The notes under the pieces: model-generated
The model's database searches: none
The model's input: the letters and a program-made list of their open reading frames with translations, nothing else
Told to the model about the DNA's origin: nothing
Translations under genes and position numbers: made by a program
In this document: positions 27,336-36,345 of the stretch, in pieces
Layout: each line of letters opens with the position of its first letter
Position numbering within the stretch: position 1 is the stretch's first letter
NCBI RefSeq assembly: GCF_039830145.1
Contig: NZ_CP156082.1
Span: 2,870,001-2,934,000 of the forward strand
DNA: 64,000 bases
Direction of reading: 5' to 3'
DNA from: Croceibacterium sp. TMG7-5b_MA50
GTDB taxonomy: Bacteria > Pseudomonadota > Alphaproteobacteria > Sphingomonadales > Sphingomonadaceae

Positions 27336-28379
27336 CTAGGCCACCACCGGCTCCAGCATCGTCATCGTGCCGGCGGCGGCATCGATGCGGCATCGGGCGC
27401 CGACGGGCAGTGGGACCTGCCGGCCGCCGCCATGGCCGAACAGCGGCGCATGGAAGGCGGGCACGCCCAGTGGGCCAAGGTGCTGGTCCAGCACCTCCAC
27501 CAGGGTGAAATTGCCGTATCCGCCGGCATCGGTGCAACTGGTGCAGCGGCCGAACACCACACCCGCCACCCGCGGCAGGATGCCTGCCTGCCCTAATTGC
27601 GTCAGCATCCGGTCGATCCGGTACTGCGCCTCGTTCGTCTCCTCCAGGAACAGGATCGCGCCGGTGAAATCGGGCAGCCAGGGCGTGCCGGCAAGCGCGG
27701 ACAGCACGGTGAGGTTGCCGCCGATCAGCCGCCCTTCCGCGGTGCCGGACGTTATCGTGACGGTTCGCGCGGCCCCGTCCACCAGCCGGTCCGTCGCCGG
27801 CGGGGGCGGGCCATAGGTCGGGGTGGCGGCGTCGAACAGCATGTCGCGCAGCGGTTCCCAATTGCCCAGTGGCCATTGCGAGGCGGCGTTGGGGCCGTGG
27901 ATCGTGGCGAAGCCGACCTCCCGCGCCTGCAAGGCGAGGTGCAGCGCGGTGACGTCGCTGAAGCCGACCAGCGGTTTGGGATCGCGGCGCATCGCGGCAT
28001 AATCCAGCAGCGGCAGGATCCGCGCGCAGCCCCAGCCGCCCCGCACGCTCAGCACCGCGCGCACGGCGCGGTCGGCGAACATGGCATTGACCCCGGCGGC
28101 GCGTTCGGCGTCAGTTCCTGCCAGGTAGCCGTGGCGGTGCAGGATGTTGTCAGCCATGCGCGGCATCAGCCCCATGGCGCGCACCGCCTCCACCGCGACC
28201 TCCAGCTCGGTACGGTCGGCCAGGAAGCCGGCCGGGGCGACCAGCCCGACGGTGTCGCCGGCCTTCAGCCGCGGCGGGCGGACCAGCGCCGGTGCCGCCC
28301 CTTGCGCCCGCAAAGTCGCGCCGCCCGCCAGCGTCGCCGCTCCCAGGGCGCCCAGCATCATCCGTCGAGAGAAATCCAT
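27336..28379 (-). CDS. LD-carboxypeptidase (peptidase family S66), exported
   Basis: Predicted periplasmic enzyme cleaving the L,D-peptide bond of murein tetrapeptides or related peptides. The start at 28377-28379 gives MDFSRRMMLGALGAATLAGG, a twin-arginine-type signal. The protein has 347 residues. The S66 catalytic triad is visible: Ser141 in LVGFSDVTA, Glu246/247 in FLEETNE, and His316 in FGHGGGR, with spacings close to P. aeruginosa LdcA. 'VLSVRGGWGCARILPLLD' is a family signature. LdcA enzymes are cytoplasmic; a Tat signal suggests a periplasmic variant. Upstream on the other strand is a GNAT gene. Confidence 0.9.
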   Translation of the reverse strand: MDFSRRMMLGALGAATLAGGATLRAQGAAPALVRPPRLKAGDTVGLVAPAGFLADRTELEVAVEAVRAMGLMPRMADNILHRHGYLAGTDAERAAGVNAMFADRAVRAVLSVRGGWGCARILPLLDYAAMRRDPKPLVGFSDVTALHLALQAREVGFATIHGPNAASQWPLGNWEPLRDMLFDAATPTYGPPPPATDRLVDGAARTVTITSGTAEGRLIGGNLTVLSALAGTPWLPDFTGAILFLEETNEAQYRIDRMLTQLGQAGILPRVAGVVFGRCTSCTDAGGYGNFTLVEVLDQHLGPLGVPAFHAPLFGHGGGRQVPLPVGARCRIDAAAGTMTMLEPVVA

Positions 28380-28472
28380 CGGGCCCCTGTTGTCCTGCCG
28401 CATTGTGCGCGACACAAGACCAGCGGGCGGCGACGGGTGCAAGCCGCAAGGGTGAACAAGTAGGGGTCCGAG

Positions 28473-29021
28473 ATGCAGCAGAGCACGTCAGCCGTACCGT
28501 CAGCCGATCTGCCGCTCCGCATCGCCACGATGGCGGACGCGCCGGCAATCGCCGAACTGATGGCACTGGCGATCCCGGCGCTGCTCGGCCCCTATCTGAC
28601 GCCGGCGCAGATTGCGGCGAGCCACAGGGTCATGGGCCTCGACACGCAACTGATCGCGGACGGCACCTATTTCGTGGTGCATGACGGCGCCGCGCTGGTC
28701 GGCTGCGGTGGGTGGAGCCGACGGGCGACGGTCTATGGCGGGAACCACACCGGTGGGCGTGACGCCCGGCTGCTGGACCCGGCGACGGAGCCGGCGCGGA
28801 TCCGGGCGATGTACACCCACCCCGACCATGCCCGCCGCGGTATCGGCCGCCGCGTGCTGGCCGCGGGGGAGGCGGCGGCGCGGGCGGAGGGGTTCGCCCG
28901 CGTGCGACTGGCGGCGACGGTCGGCGGCGAGAAGCTCTACGCTCGCTTCGGCTACCTGCCGGGACAGGCGTTCGAGGATGGCGGTGTGCCGCTGCTGCCG
29001 ATGGAAAAGGTGCTCGTCTGA
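28473..29021 (+). CDS. GNAT-family N-acetyltransferase
   Basis: A 182-residue acetyltransferase. The acetyl-CoA site is MYTHPDHARRGIGRRVL (R/QxxGxG/A type), followed by the beta-bulge region and 'EKLYARFGYLPG' near the C-terminus. The N-terminal part 'LRIATMADAPAIAELM' is the usual first strand and helix. Substrate cannot be inferred from neighbours (S66 peptidase and TonB receptor). Confidence 0.87.
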   Translation: MQQSTSAVPSADLPLRIATMADAPAIAELMALAIPALLGPYLTPAQIAASHRVMGLDTQLIADGTYFVVHDGAALVGCGGWSRRATVYGGNHTGGRDARLLDPATEPARIRAMYTHPDHARRGIGRRVLAAGEAAARAEGFARVRLAATVGGEKLYARFGYLPGQAFEDGGVPLLPMEKVLV

Positions 29022-29082
29022 TCCACAAGCTGTGTTCGCGTATGTGAAATTGCAATCGATATAGTGGATTGCGATGTGATAA

Positions 29083-29123
29083 GCTTCGCATTCGTGAATA
29101 TGCTGCTACTATCCATGCGAAGC
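29083..29123. promoter_or_regulatory. 9-bp inverted repeat upstream of the TonB receptor gene
   Basis: GCTTCGCAT (29083-29091) and ATGCGAAGC (29115-29123) are perfect complements separated by 23 nt, 40 bp before the receptor start. A second smaller repeat, GCAATC/GATTGC, lies at 29052-29072. They may be operator sites or a 5' leader fold. No known regulator motif is matched. Confidence 0.4.
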
Positions 29124-29163
29124 ATCGGCTGATAGGTGCCCGGGCAAAAGGCAGGGGTCATAT

Positions 29164-31596
29164 ATGCGGATATTCGTCGGGACGGGCAGCGCGTTGGCGT
29201 TGGTCATGGTGGCACAGGCCGCAATGGCGCAGGTCACCGCAGTTGGCGATGCGTCCGGAACCTCGGAGGACACCGCGCCGGTCGCCCAAGGCAACGACAT
29301 CATCGTCACCGCACAACGGCGCGAGCAGTCGCTGCAGGATGTCAGCGCCGCGATCACCGCCATCGGTACCGACCGACTGGCGGAAGCGCAGGTGAACAGC
29401 CTGTCGGACCTTCAGACCATCGTCCCGTCGGTGAACTTCGGCAACGACTTCAACCAGGCGAAGATCTTCATCCGCGGCGTCGGTGCCAACACCTCCACCA
29501 CCGGCAACGCCACCGGCGTCGCGCTGCATGTGGACGGTGCGGTCGTCAGCCGGGCCGAGGCGCAGCTCACCAGCCTGTTCGACCTTGCGCGGGTGGAGGT
29601 GCTGCGCGGGCCGCAGGGCACGTTGTATGGCCGCAACGCCACCGGCGGCTCCATCAACCTCATCACCGCCAAGCCGTCCGACACGTTCGAGGGCTATGTT
29701 CGCGCGACCTACGGCAATTACAGCCAGCTCATCACCGAAGGGGCGATCGGTGGTCCGATCGTGCCCGGCATCGCCTTCCGCATCGCCGGCAAGACGGAGG
29801 ATCGCGACGGCTTCGGCACCAATCCGGTCACCGGCAACGATGTGGACGACCTCAACCGCCGCATGCTGCGCGGGCACCTGCGATTCGAGCTGGGCACCGC
29901 GGCGGAGCTGCTGCTGACGGGCGAGTATTTCCGGCAGGACGACCATTCGGGCGCGGTCCATTACCTCGCCCCATCCTTCCCCGACGTGGCGCGGCTCGCC
30001 CCGCTGGGCCGGGGCGGTTATGCCACCCGGCCGCGTGATCTGGCGTCGGAGACCGATGTCGGCACCGATACCGAAAGCTACAGCTTCACCGGCACGTTGA
30101 CTGTCGACCTGAGCGATGCATTGACGCTGACCAACATCGCCAATTTCCGTGATTTCGAGACCTCGCTGTTCCAGGACCTCGATCTGTCGGGCGTGGTCAA
30201 CAGCCTGCAGACAACGGGCCAGCCGACCACCGTGCAGGAACGGCGGATCGACAGCGAGCAGTGGAGCAACGAGCTGCAATTGAACTACTCGGTCGATTAC
30301 CTCGACTTGGTGGTGGGCGGGTTCTACTTCCACGAACGGCAGCGCCCGATCGACAATGTGGGCCTGGCGCGCCGCAACGGCATGGCCAGCAATATTCCGC
30401 TGCTGCAGGCGGCCGGCATCAGCCTGGACGAGGCGTTCGGCCTGTGCGGCTATCGCCCCGACGACGTGAGCGGCGGGACAACCGTGATCGCGCCCAAGCG
30501 GGTCTGCACCCGTTCCAACCTCGGCACCGATGCCTATGCCTTGTTCGGGCAGGCTAATGTTGGGCTGGGGCTGCTCAGCCCGGCGCTGGACAGCCTGACG
30601 CTGAAGCTGGGTGGGCGTTACAGCCACGAGACGATCGAGAGCGCCAACCCGTCCATCGTGATCGCCGCGGGCGGACGCGGGCCGGTGATCCGCTACACTA
30701 CCGAAGGCACGTTCCGCGAACGCAGCTTCAGCGATTTCACCCCGGAACTGGGCGTCGAATGGCGCGCCACCCCCGACATCCTGCTCTATTACACCTACGC
30801 CGAAGGGTTCAAGGCGGGTAGCGGGGAGAACGCGGCCGGCAGCACCACCATCGTCGACCCCGAGACGATCCAGAACCACGAGGCCGGGATCAAGGCGACG
30901 CTGGCGAACGGCTTCGCGATCAACTTGGCGGCCTACACCTACGACCTGCAAGGGTTGCAGTTGAACAAGACCATCTCCGGCGGGCCGACCGGGTACCAGA
31001 CGATCTTCCAGAACGCGGCCGAGACCACCGCCAAGGGCGTAGAGCTGGACGTGTTCGGGCAGGTGACGGACCGGTTCCGCGTCAGTGGCGCGCTGTCCTT
31101 CACCGATGCCAAGTTCCAGGATTACCTGACGCTGGACCCGCTGAATCCGGTCAACATCCTGACGCCGGGCGTGCCCGCCTACAACCCGGTGACGAACCCG
31201 GACCCGACCGCGTTCGGCGCGCCTGGAGGTGGCGAGATCCAGCTCGCCGGCAACCAGTTGCGCAACACGCCGCGCTGGGCCTGGAACCTGCATGGCGAGT
31301 ACGACTTCGACCTGGCCGGCGGCACGCTGACCGCGATGGGCGATGTGTCGTACAAGAGCCGCATCTATTTCAGCGAGTTCGAGCGCGAGATCGAGAGTGC
31401 GCGCGCCTACACGATGGTGGATGCGAGCCTCAACTGGGCGGCGGATGCCAGCGGCGTCAGGCTGCAGGCGTGGGTGCGCAACCTGTTCGACGTGGACCGG
31501 GCGAGCAGCACCTTCGCCCTCGCCACCGGACGGCTGCTGGGCGTCACCTACCTGCCGCCACGCACCTATGGCGTGACGGTGGGCTACAGCTTCTGA
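29164..31596 (+). CDS. TonB-dependent outer-membrane receptor
   Basis: An 810-residue receptor importing an unknown substrate with TonB energy. A signal peptide (MRIFVGTGSALALVMVAQA, cleavage near AMAQ) is followed by a plug domain beginning 'NDIIVTAQRREQSLQDVSAA', with VEVLRGPQGTLYGRNATGG, the classic plug motif. The rest is a 22-strand barrel of alternating strands ending in TYGVTVGYSF with the terminal aromatic residue. AGGGG precedes the ATG. The plug style resembles the large sphingomonad receptor family used for plant- or xenobiotic-derived compounds and some siderophores, so substrate is open. Confidence 0.93.
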   Translation: MRIFVGTGSALALVMVAQAAMAQVTAVGDASGTSEDTAPVAQGNDIIVTAQRREQSLQDVSAAITAIGTDRLAEAQVNSLSDLQTIVPSVNFGNDFNQAKIFIRGVGANTSTTGNATGVALHVDGAVVSRAEAQLTSLFDLARVEVLRGPQGTLYGRNATGGSINLITAKPSDTFEGYVRATYGNYSQLITEGAIGGPIVPGIAFRIAGKTEDRDGFGTNPVTGNDVDDLNRRMLRGHLRFELGTAAELLLTGEYFRQDDHSGAVHYLAPSFPDVARLAPLGRGGYATRPRDLASETDVGTDTESYSFTGTLTVDLSDALTLTNIANFRDFETSLFQDLDLSGVVNSLQTTGQPTTVQERRIDSEQWSNELQLNYSVDYLDLVVGGFYFHERQRPIDNVGLARRNGMASNIPLLQAAGISLDEAFGLCGYRPDDVSGGTTVIAPKRVCTRSNLGTDAYALFGQANVGLGLLSPALDSLTLKLGGRYSHETIESANPSIVIAAGGRGPVIRYTTEGTFRERSFSDFTPELGVEWRATPDILLYYTYAEGFKAGSGENAAGSTTIVDPETIQNHEAGIKATLANGFAINLAAYTYDLQGLQLNKTISGGPTGYQTIFQNAAETTAKGVELDVFGQVTDRFRVSGALSFTDAKFQDYLTLDPLNPVNILTPGVPAYNPVTNPDPTAFGAPGGGEIQLAGNQLRNTPRWAWNLHGEYDFDLAGGTLTAMGDVSYKSRIYFSEFEREIESARAYTMVDASLNWAADASGVRLQAWVRNLFDVDRASSTFALATGRLLGVTYLPPRTYGVTVGYSF

Positions 31597-31600
31597 CGGA

Positions 31601-33085
31601 TCAAGGCGCCGGGCTGTCCGGTGCCAGCATCCCGCCGCCTAGCGCCACGTACAGCGTCACCGCGTTGCTGCGGTAGGCGCGGCGCGTGGCCAGCAGCGAT
31701 TGCTGGGCGGCGAACAGGCTGCGTTCCGCATCCAGCACCTCCAGGAAATCGGCGACACCTTCGCGGTAACGCAGGCGGGCGATGTTGGCGATCTGCTGCT
31801 GCGCAGTGACGCCGCGTTCCAGCGTGGCGACCTGATCGGCGAGGTAGCGGCGACCGGCGAGCGCGTCCGACACTTCGCGGAAGGCGTTCTGCACGGCGAG
31901 GTCGTATTGCGCCACCTCCTCGACCTCCCGTGCGCGGGCGAAGTCGAGCTGCGCCTCCCGCGCGCCCCAGTCGAAGATCGGCAGGCTGATAGACGGGCTG
32001 AACGACCATGCCTGATTGCTGCCCTGGAACAGCTCGTCCAGCTCCACGGAGGAGAAGCCGTAGCTGCCCGTCAGCGAGATGGTCGGGAAGAACGCCGCCC
32101 GCGCGGCGCCGATATTTGCCCGCGCGGCGATCAGCTCCTGCTCCGCCTGGATGATGTCGGGGCGGGCGAGCAGCAGGTCCGACGGCAGGCCGGCATCGAT
32201 CTCCAGCCCGTTTTCCTGTTCCACCAGCGTCAGGCCGGGCGGCAGGGTATCCGGCACCCGCCCGCCGACCAGCACGGCGAGCTGGTTGCGCAATTGCGCC
32301 TCCGTCAGTTCCTGCGCCTGCAATTGCTGTTCGGCCTGGGTCAGCAGCGCTTCCGCCTGGCGGGTCGGCAATGCGCTTTCGACCCCTGCGCCCAGGCGCA
32401 GTTCGGCGATGCGCAGCGCGTCGCGCCGGGTTTCCGTGGTGCGCTGCGCCAAGGCGATCTGTTCGCGCGCCTCGACCACCTGGTAGTAGGTACCCGCGAC
32501 ATCGGCGATCAGCGACAGGTAGAAGGCGCGCTGCGCCGCCTCCGTCGACAGATACAGCGCGCGCTGCGCATCGGACAGGTTGCGCACCCGACCCCAGAAA
32601 TCGAGCTCGAACGAGGAGACGCCGACATTCACGTCGTACCGGTCGATGGTGATGGAGCTGGGTGGATCTTCCACCACCTCACCCCCTTCGCCCGGCTCGT
32701 CCGTGACACCGCCGGTGCCGAAGCCAGGGATGGTGCCCAATGGCGTGCGCTGGCGGGTGTAGGTGCCGTTGAAGCCGGGCGCGGGCAGGCGGGCTGCGTC
32801 CTGAATGCGGAACTGGGCGCGCGCCTGCTCTATCCGGGCAGTCGCGGCGAGCAGGTCCCGGTTGTTCAGCAGCGCCGCCTCGATCAGCGCCTCCAGCCGG
32901 GGATCGACGAAGAAGCTGCGCCAGGGCAGTTGGTTCGCCACTACCGCGCCGTCGGGCTGGAAGGCGGGGTCGTAGGCTGCCTCCGTCGTCAGGCCTGGCC
33001 GCACGTGATCCGGTGCCAGGTTGATGCAGCCGGCGAGCGCCAGCGCCGGCAGGGTGGCGAGAGCCAGGGAGGGGCGGCGGATCAT
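31601..33085 (-). CDS. RND efflux outer-membrane channel lipoprotein (NodT/OprM family)
   Basis: TolC-like trimeric channel that completes the efflux pump. It has 494 residues. The lipobox LALAGC puts the lipid on Cys20. Two repeated outer-membrane-efflux halves are seen ('DVNVGVSSFELDFWGRVRNL' and 'FSPSISLPIFDWGAREAQLD'), with long coiled-coil helices such as 'LTQAEQQLQAQELTEAQLRN'. Its start overlaps the pump gene stop by 4 bp. Confidence 0.93.
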   Translation of the reverse strand: MIRRPSLALATLPALALAGCINLAPDHVRPGLTTEAAYDPAFQPDGAVVANQLPWRSFFVDPRLEALIEAALLNNRDLLAATARIEQARAQFRIQDAARLPAPGFNGTYTRQRTPLGTIPGFGTGGVTDEPGEGGEVVEDPPSSITIDRYDVNVGVSSFELDFWGRVRNLSDAQRALYLSTEAAQRAFYLSLIADVAGTYYQVVEAREQIALAQRTTETRRDALRIAELRLGAGVESALPTRQAEALLTQAEQQLQAQELTEAQLRNQLAVLVGGRVPDTLPPGLTLVEQENGLEIDAGLPSDLLLARPDIIQAEQELIAARANIGAARAAFFPTISLTGSYGFSSVELDELFQGSNQAWSFSPSISLPIFDWGAREAQLDFARAREVEEVAQYDLAVQNAFREVSDALAGRRYLADQVATLERGVTAQQQIANIARLRYREGVADFLEVLDAERSLFAAQQSLLATRRAYRSNAVTLYVALGGGMLAPDSPAP

Positions 33086-36000
33086 GCGGGCTCTCCGGCC
33101 GGGCGGGCAGGTGGCGGCGGCGTGGCGGCGCCGTCATCGTCCATGTGGCCGGCGGCCATCGGGCGCTGCCGGCTGAGATAGCGGCGCACCAGCAGGTAGA
33201 GGACCGGGATGACGAAGATGCCGATCGCAGTCGCGGCGATCATGCCGCCCATGACGCCGGTGCCGACGGCGATGCGGCTGGCCGCACCGGCGCCCGAGGC
33301 GATCACCAGCGGCACCATGCCCAGGATAAAGGCGAGCGAGGTCATGATGATCGGCCTGAGGCGCAGCTTCGCCGCCTCCTTCACCGCCTCCAGCGCGTTC
33401 TTGCCCGTGGCCTCCTCCTCGATGGCGAATTCCACGATCAGGATCGCGTTCTTCGCCGCCAGACCAATGATGGTGATGAGGCCGACATTGAAATAGACGT
33501 CTGCCGTCAGCCCGCGCAGCATGGAGAACACGACGGAGCCGAGCACGCCCGCCGGCACGATCAGCAGCACCGCCAGCGGCACGGCCCAGCTTTCGTACAG
33601 CGCCGCCAGCAGCAGGAACACGACCACGACCGACAGGCCCAGCAAAAGGCCGATCTGCCCGCCGGCCTGCTTCTCCTCGAACGAGAGACCGGTCCATTCA
33701 TAGCCGATGCCGGGTGGCAGCTCCTGCGCCAGCCGCTCCATCTCGGCCAGCGCCGCGCCCGAGGAATAGCCGGCCGCCGCCTCCCCCGACAGGGTCAGCG
33801 CGGGATAGCCGTTGTAGCGGGCCAGCGTGGGGGCGCCGGCGGTCCATTCGGCGGTGGCGAAGGCACTGAACGGCACCAGTTCGCCCTGCTGGTTCGGAAC
33901 GCGCAGGTTCAGGATATCCTCCGGCGTCATGCGGAACGGCGCGTCGGCCTGCACGATCACGCGCAACACGCGGCCCTGCCGGGTGAAGTCGTTGGCATAG
34001 GCCGAACCAAAGCTGATGGAGAGCGTGGCGTTCACGTCGCTGATGGCCAAGCCCAGCGCGCGGGCCTGCACCCGGTCGATGTTGACGCGCAACTGCGGCG
34101 TGGGCGCCTGTTCGTCCGGGCGCAGATTGGTGATGATGCCGCTCTCAGCCGCTGCGCCCAGCATCTGGTCGCGCGCGGCGGTCAGCACCTCGCGCCCGAC
34201 GCCCTGCCGGTCCTGCAGCTTCAGCTGGAAACCGCTGGCATTGCCCAGGGCCGCGATCGGCGGGCGCTGGATGGCGAAGGCGATCGCCTGATCGAGCTGC
34301 ATGAAGCGGCCCATCGCCCGCTGCGCCAGCGCGGCGGCGCTGTTCTCCGGCTCGGTCCGCTCGCTCCACGGGATCAGCGGCACGAACATCAGCGCGTTGT
34401 TCTGGCCGCGGCCATAGAAGCTGAAGCCGCGCACGGCGACGACGTTGGCGACTTCCGGCTGGTCCTGCAGGAAGCCTTCGACCTGCTCGATCGCGGCGGA
34501 GGTGCGCGCCTCCGTACTGCCGGGCGGGGTCTGGATCACGGCCACCAGTTCCCCCTGATCCTCCGTGGGGAGGAAGGACGTCGGCAGGCGCATGAACAGC
34601 AGCGCGGTCACCACGCAGATCGCGGCGAAAGCGGCCAGAGCGACCAACGGGCGGGACAGAATGCGGTCGTTGCCGCGGCTGTACTTGTCCGTCATCCGGG
34701 CGAACCAGACGTTGAACCGGCCGAGGATCCGGCTGCCGCCATTACGGGCCCGGTCCAGCCAGCCGCGCCAGCCGGGCCGCACCGGCCGCGCGGTCGCGCC
34801 GGCATGCGCATCCCCCTCGCCAGCCGGGGCGTGGCTTTCGCCCGGCGGCTTCAGGAAGGTGGCGCACAAAGCGGGCGTCAGCGTCAGCGCCATGAGGGCG
34901 GAGAAGAAGATGGAGATCGCCAGCGTTACGGAGAACTGGCGGTAGATGCCGCCGGTGGAACCGGGGAAGAACGCCATCGGCACGAACACCGCGATCAGCA
35001 CCAGCGTGATACCGACGATGGCGCCGGTGATCTGGTCCATCGCCTTGCGGGTCGCGGCGACGGGGTTCAGCCCTTCCTCGTGCATGATCCGCTCGACATT
35101 CTCGATCACCACGATCGCGTCATCGACCAGGATGCCGATCGCCAGCACCATGCCGAACAGCGTCAGCACGTTGATCGAAAAGCCCGCCAGCCAGAGGCCG
35201 AGGCACGCGCCGGCCAGCGCGATCGGCACGACCAGCGTCGGGATCACGGTCGCGCGCCAGTTCTGCAGGAACAGGAACATGACCAGGAACACCAGCGCCA
35301 TGGCCTCCACCAGGGTCTTGATCACCTCCTCGATCGACAGGGTGACGAAGGGTGTGGTGTCGTAGGGGATGGTCCACTGGACGTCGCCGGGCAGGCTGGC
35401 GCCAATCTCCTCCATCCGCTGGCGCACGCCCGCCGCCGCGTCCAGCGCATTGGCGCCGGTCGCCAGCTGGATGCCGATGCCCGCCATCGGGCGGCCGTTC
35501 AGCGTGGCGGAGAAGCCGTAATCGGATGCGCCCAGCTCCACCCGCGCCACATCGCGCAGGCGCACGGTGGCCCCGCCGGTCTCCGCCCGCAGGATGATCT
35601 CCTCGAACTGGCGGATGGCGGAAAAGCGGTTCTGGGTAATGATCGTGGCGTTGATCATCTGCCCGTCGACATAGGGCTTGGCGCCCAGCGAACCGCCCGC
35701 CGTCTGCGTGTTCTGTTCCTGGATCGCTGCCACGACCGCCGATGGTGACAGGTTGTAGGAAGCGAGCTGTTGCGGATCGAGCCAGATGCGCATCGCATAT
35801 TCCGACCCGAACAGCAGCACGTCGCCAATCCCGCTGACCCGGCGCAGCTCGTCCACCACCTGCAAGGTGGCGACATTGCCAAGATCGGTGCTGTCCATTC
35901 CGCCGCTGCGGCTGGTCAGCGCGACGACCATCAGGAACCCGCTGTTCGACTGGCGCACGGTGATCCCGTTGCGGCGCACATCCTCCGGCAGGCGGGCTTC

Positions 36001-36342
36001 GACGGTGCTCAGCCGGTTCTGCACTTCCGTCTGCGCAATATCGATGTCGGTGCCCGCTTCGAACGTGACGGTGATGGTGCCCGCACCCGTCGATTCGCTG
36101 CTGCTGGCCATGTAGAGCAGGCCATCGACGCCGTTCAGCTGCTGCTCGATAATCTGGGTAACGTTCTGTTCCAGCGTCGCGGCGTCAGCGCCCGGATAAG
36201 TCGCGGTAATCTGCAGCGATGGCGGGGCGATGTCGGGGTACTGCTCGATCGGCAGCGCGCGCATGGCGATGATGCCGGCCAGCAGGATGCCGAGCGCGAT
36301 AACCCAGGCGAAGATCGGCCGGTCGATGAAGAAGCGTGACAT
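33082..36342 (-). CDS. RND multidrug efflux transporter, inner-membrane pump (HAE1 family)
   Basis: Proton-driven pump of 1086 residues, AcrB/MexB type. The N-terminus MSRFFIDRPIFAWVIALGI is diagnostic. Helix 4 carries the proton-relay Asp pair in GILVDDAIVVIENVERIM. Two large periplasmic loops and a second repeated half are present ('LLLGLSVVVVFLLLAALYESW'). The cytoplasmic linker after helix 6 has an Ala/Gly/His-rich insertion (ESHAPAGEGDAHAGATARP), which makes the protein longer than typical. It lies 3 bp after the adaptor gene and overlaps the channel gene, so all three are one operon under the TetR operator at 37593-37610. Confidence 0.96.
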   Translation of the reverse strand: MSRFFIDRPIFAWVIALGILLAGIIAMRALPIEQYPDIAPPSLQITATYPGADAATLEQNVTQIIEQQLNGVDGLLYMASSSESTGAGTITVTFEAGTDIDIAQTEVQNRLSTVEARLPEDVRRNGITVRQSNSGFLMVVALTSRSGGMDSTDLGNVATLQVVDELRRVSGIGDVLLFGSEYAMRIWLDPQQLASYNLSPSAVVAAIQEQNTQTAGGSLGAKPYVDGQMINATIITQNRFSAIRQFEEIILRAETGGATVRLRDVARVELGASDYGFSATLNGRPMAGIGIQLATGANALDAAAGVRQRMEEIGASLPGDVQWTIPYDTTPFVTLSIEEVIKTLVEAMALVFLVMFLFLQNWRATVIPTLVVPIALAGACLGLWLAGFSINVLTLFGMVLAIGILVDDAIVVIENVERIMHEEGLNPVAATRKAMDQITGAIVGITLVLIAVFVPMAFFPGSTGGIYRQFSVTLAISIFFSALMALTLTPALCATFLKPPGESHAPAGEGDAHAGATARPVRPGWRGWLDRARNGGSRILGRFNVWFARMTDKYSRGNDRILSRPLVALAAFAAICVVTALLFMRLPTSFLPTEDQGELVAVIQTPPGSTEARTSAAIEQVEGFLQDQPEVANVVAVRGFSFYGRGQNNALMFVPLIPWSERTEPENSAAALAQRAMGRFMQLDQAIAFAIQRPPIAALGNASGFQLKLQDRQGVGREVLTAARDQMLGAAAESGIITNLRPDEQAPTPQLRVNIDRVQARALGLAISDVNATLSISFGSAYANDFTRQGRVLRVIVQADAPFRMTPEDILNLRVPNQQGELVPFSAFATAEWTAGAPTLARYNGYPALTLSGEAAAGYSSGAALAEMERLAQELPPGIGYEWTGLSFEEKQAGGQIGLLLGLSVVVVFLLLAALYESWAVPLAVLLIVPAGVLGSVVFSMLRGLTADVYFNVGLITIIGLAAKNAILIVEFAIEEEATGKNALEAVKEAAKLRLRPIIMTSLAFILGMVPLVIASGAGAASRIAVGTGVMGGMIAATAIGIFVIPVLYLLVRRYLSRQRPMAAGHMDDDGAATPPPPARPAGEPA

Positions 36343-36345
36343 GGC

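Noticed and set aside
29158-31293. 711-codon open frame antisense to the TonB receptor
   Set aside because: No domain pattern; the plus-strand frame has signal peptide, plug and barrel.
33145-35748. 867-codon open frame antisense to the RND pump gene
   Set aside because: High GC leaves few stops in all frames. The translated sequence is rich in His, Gln, Arg and Ala with no family pattern, while the opposite strand encodes a complete RND pump.
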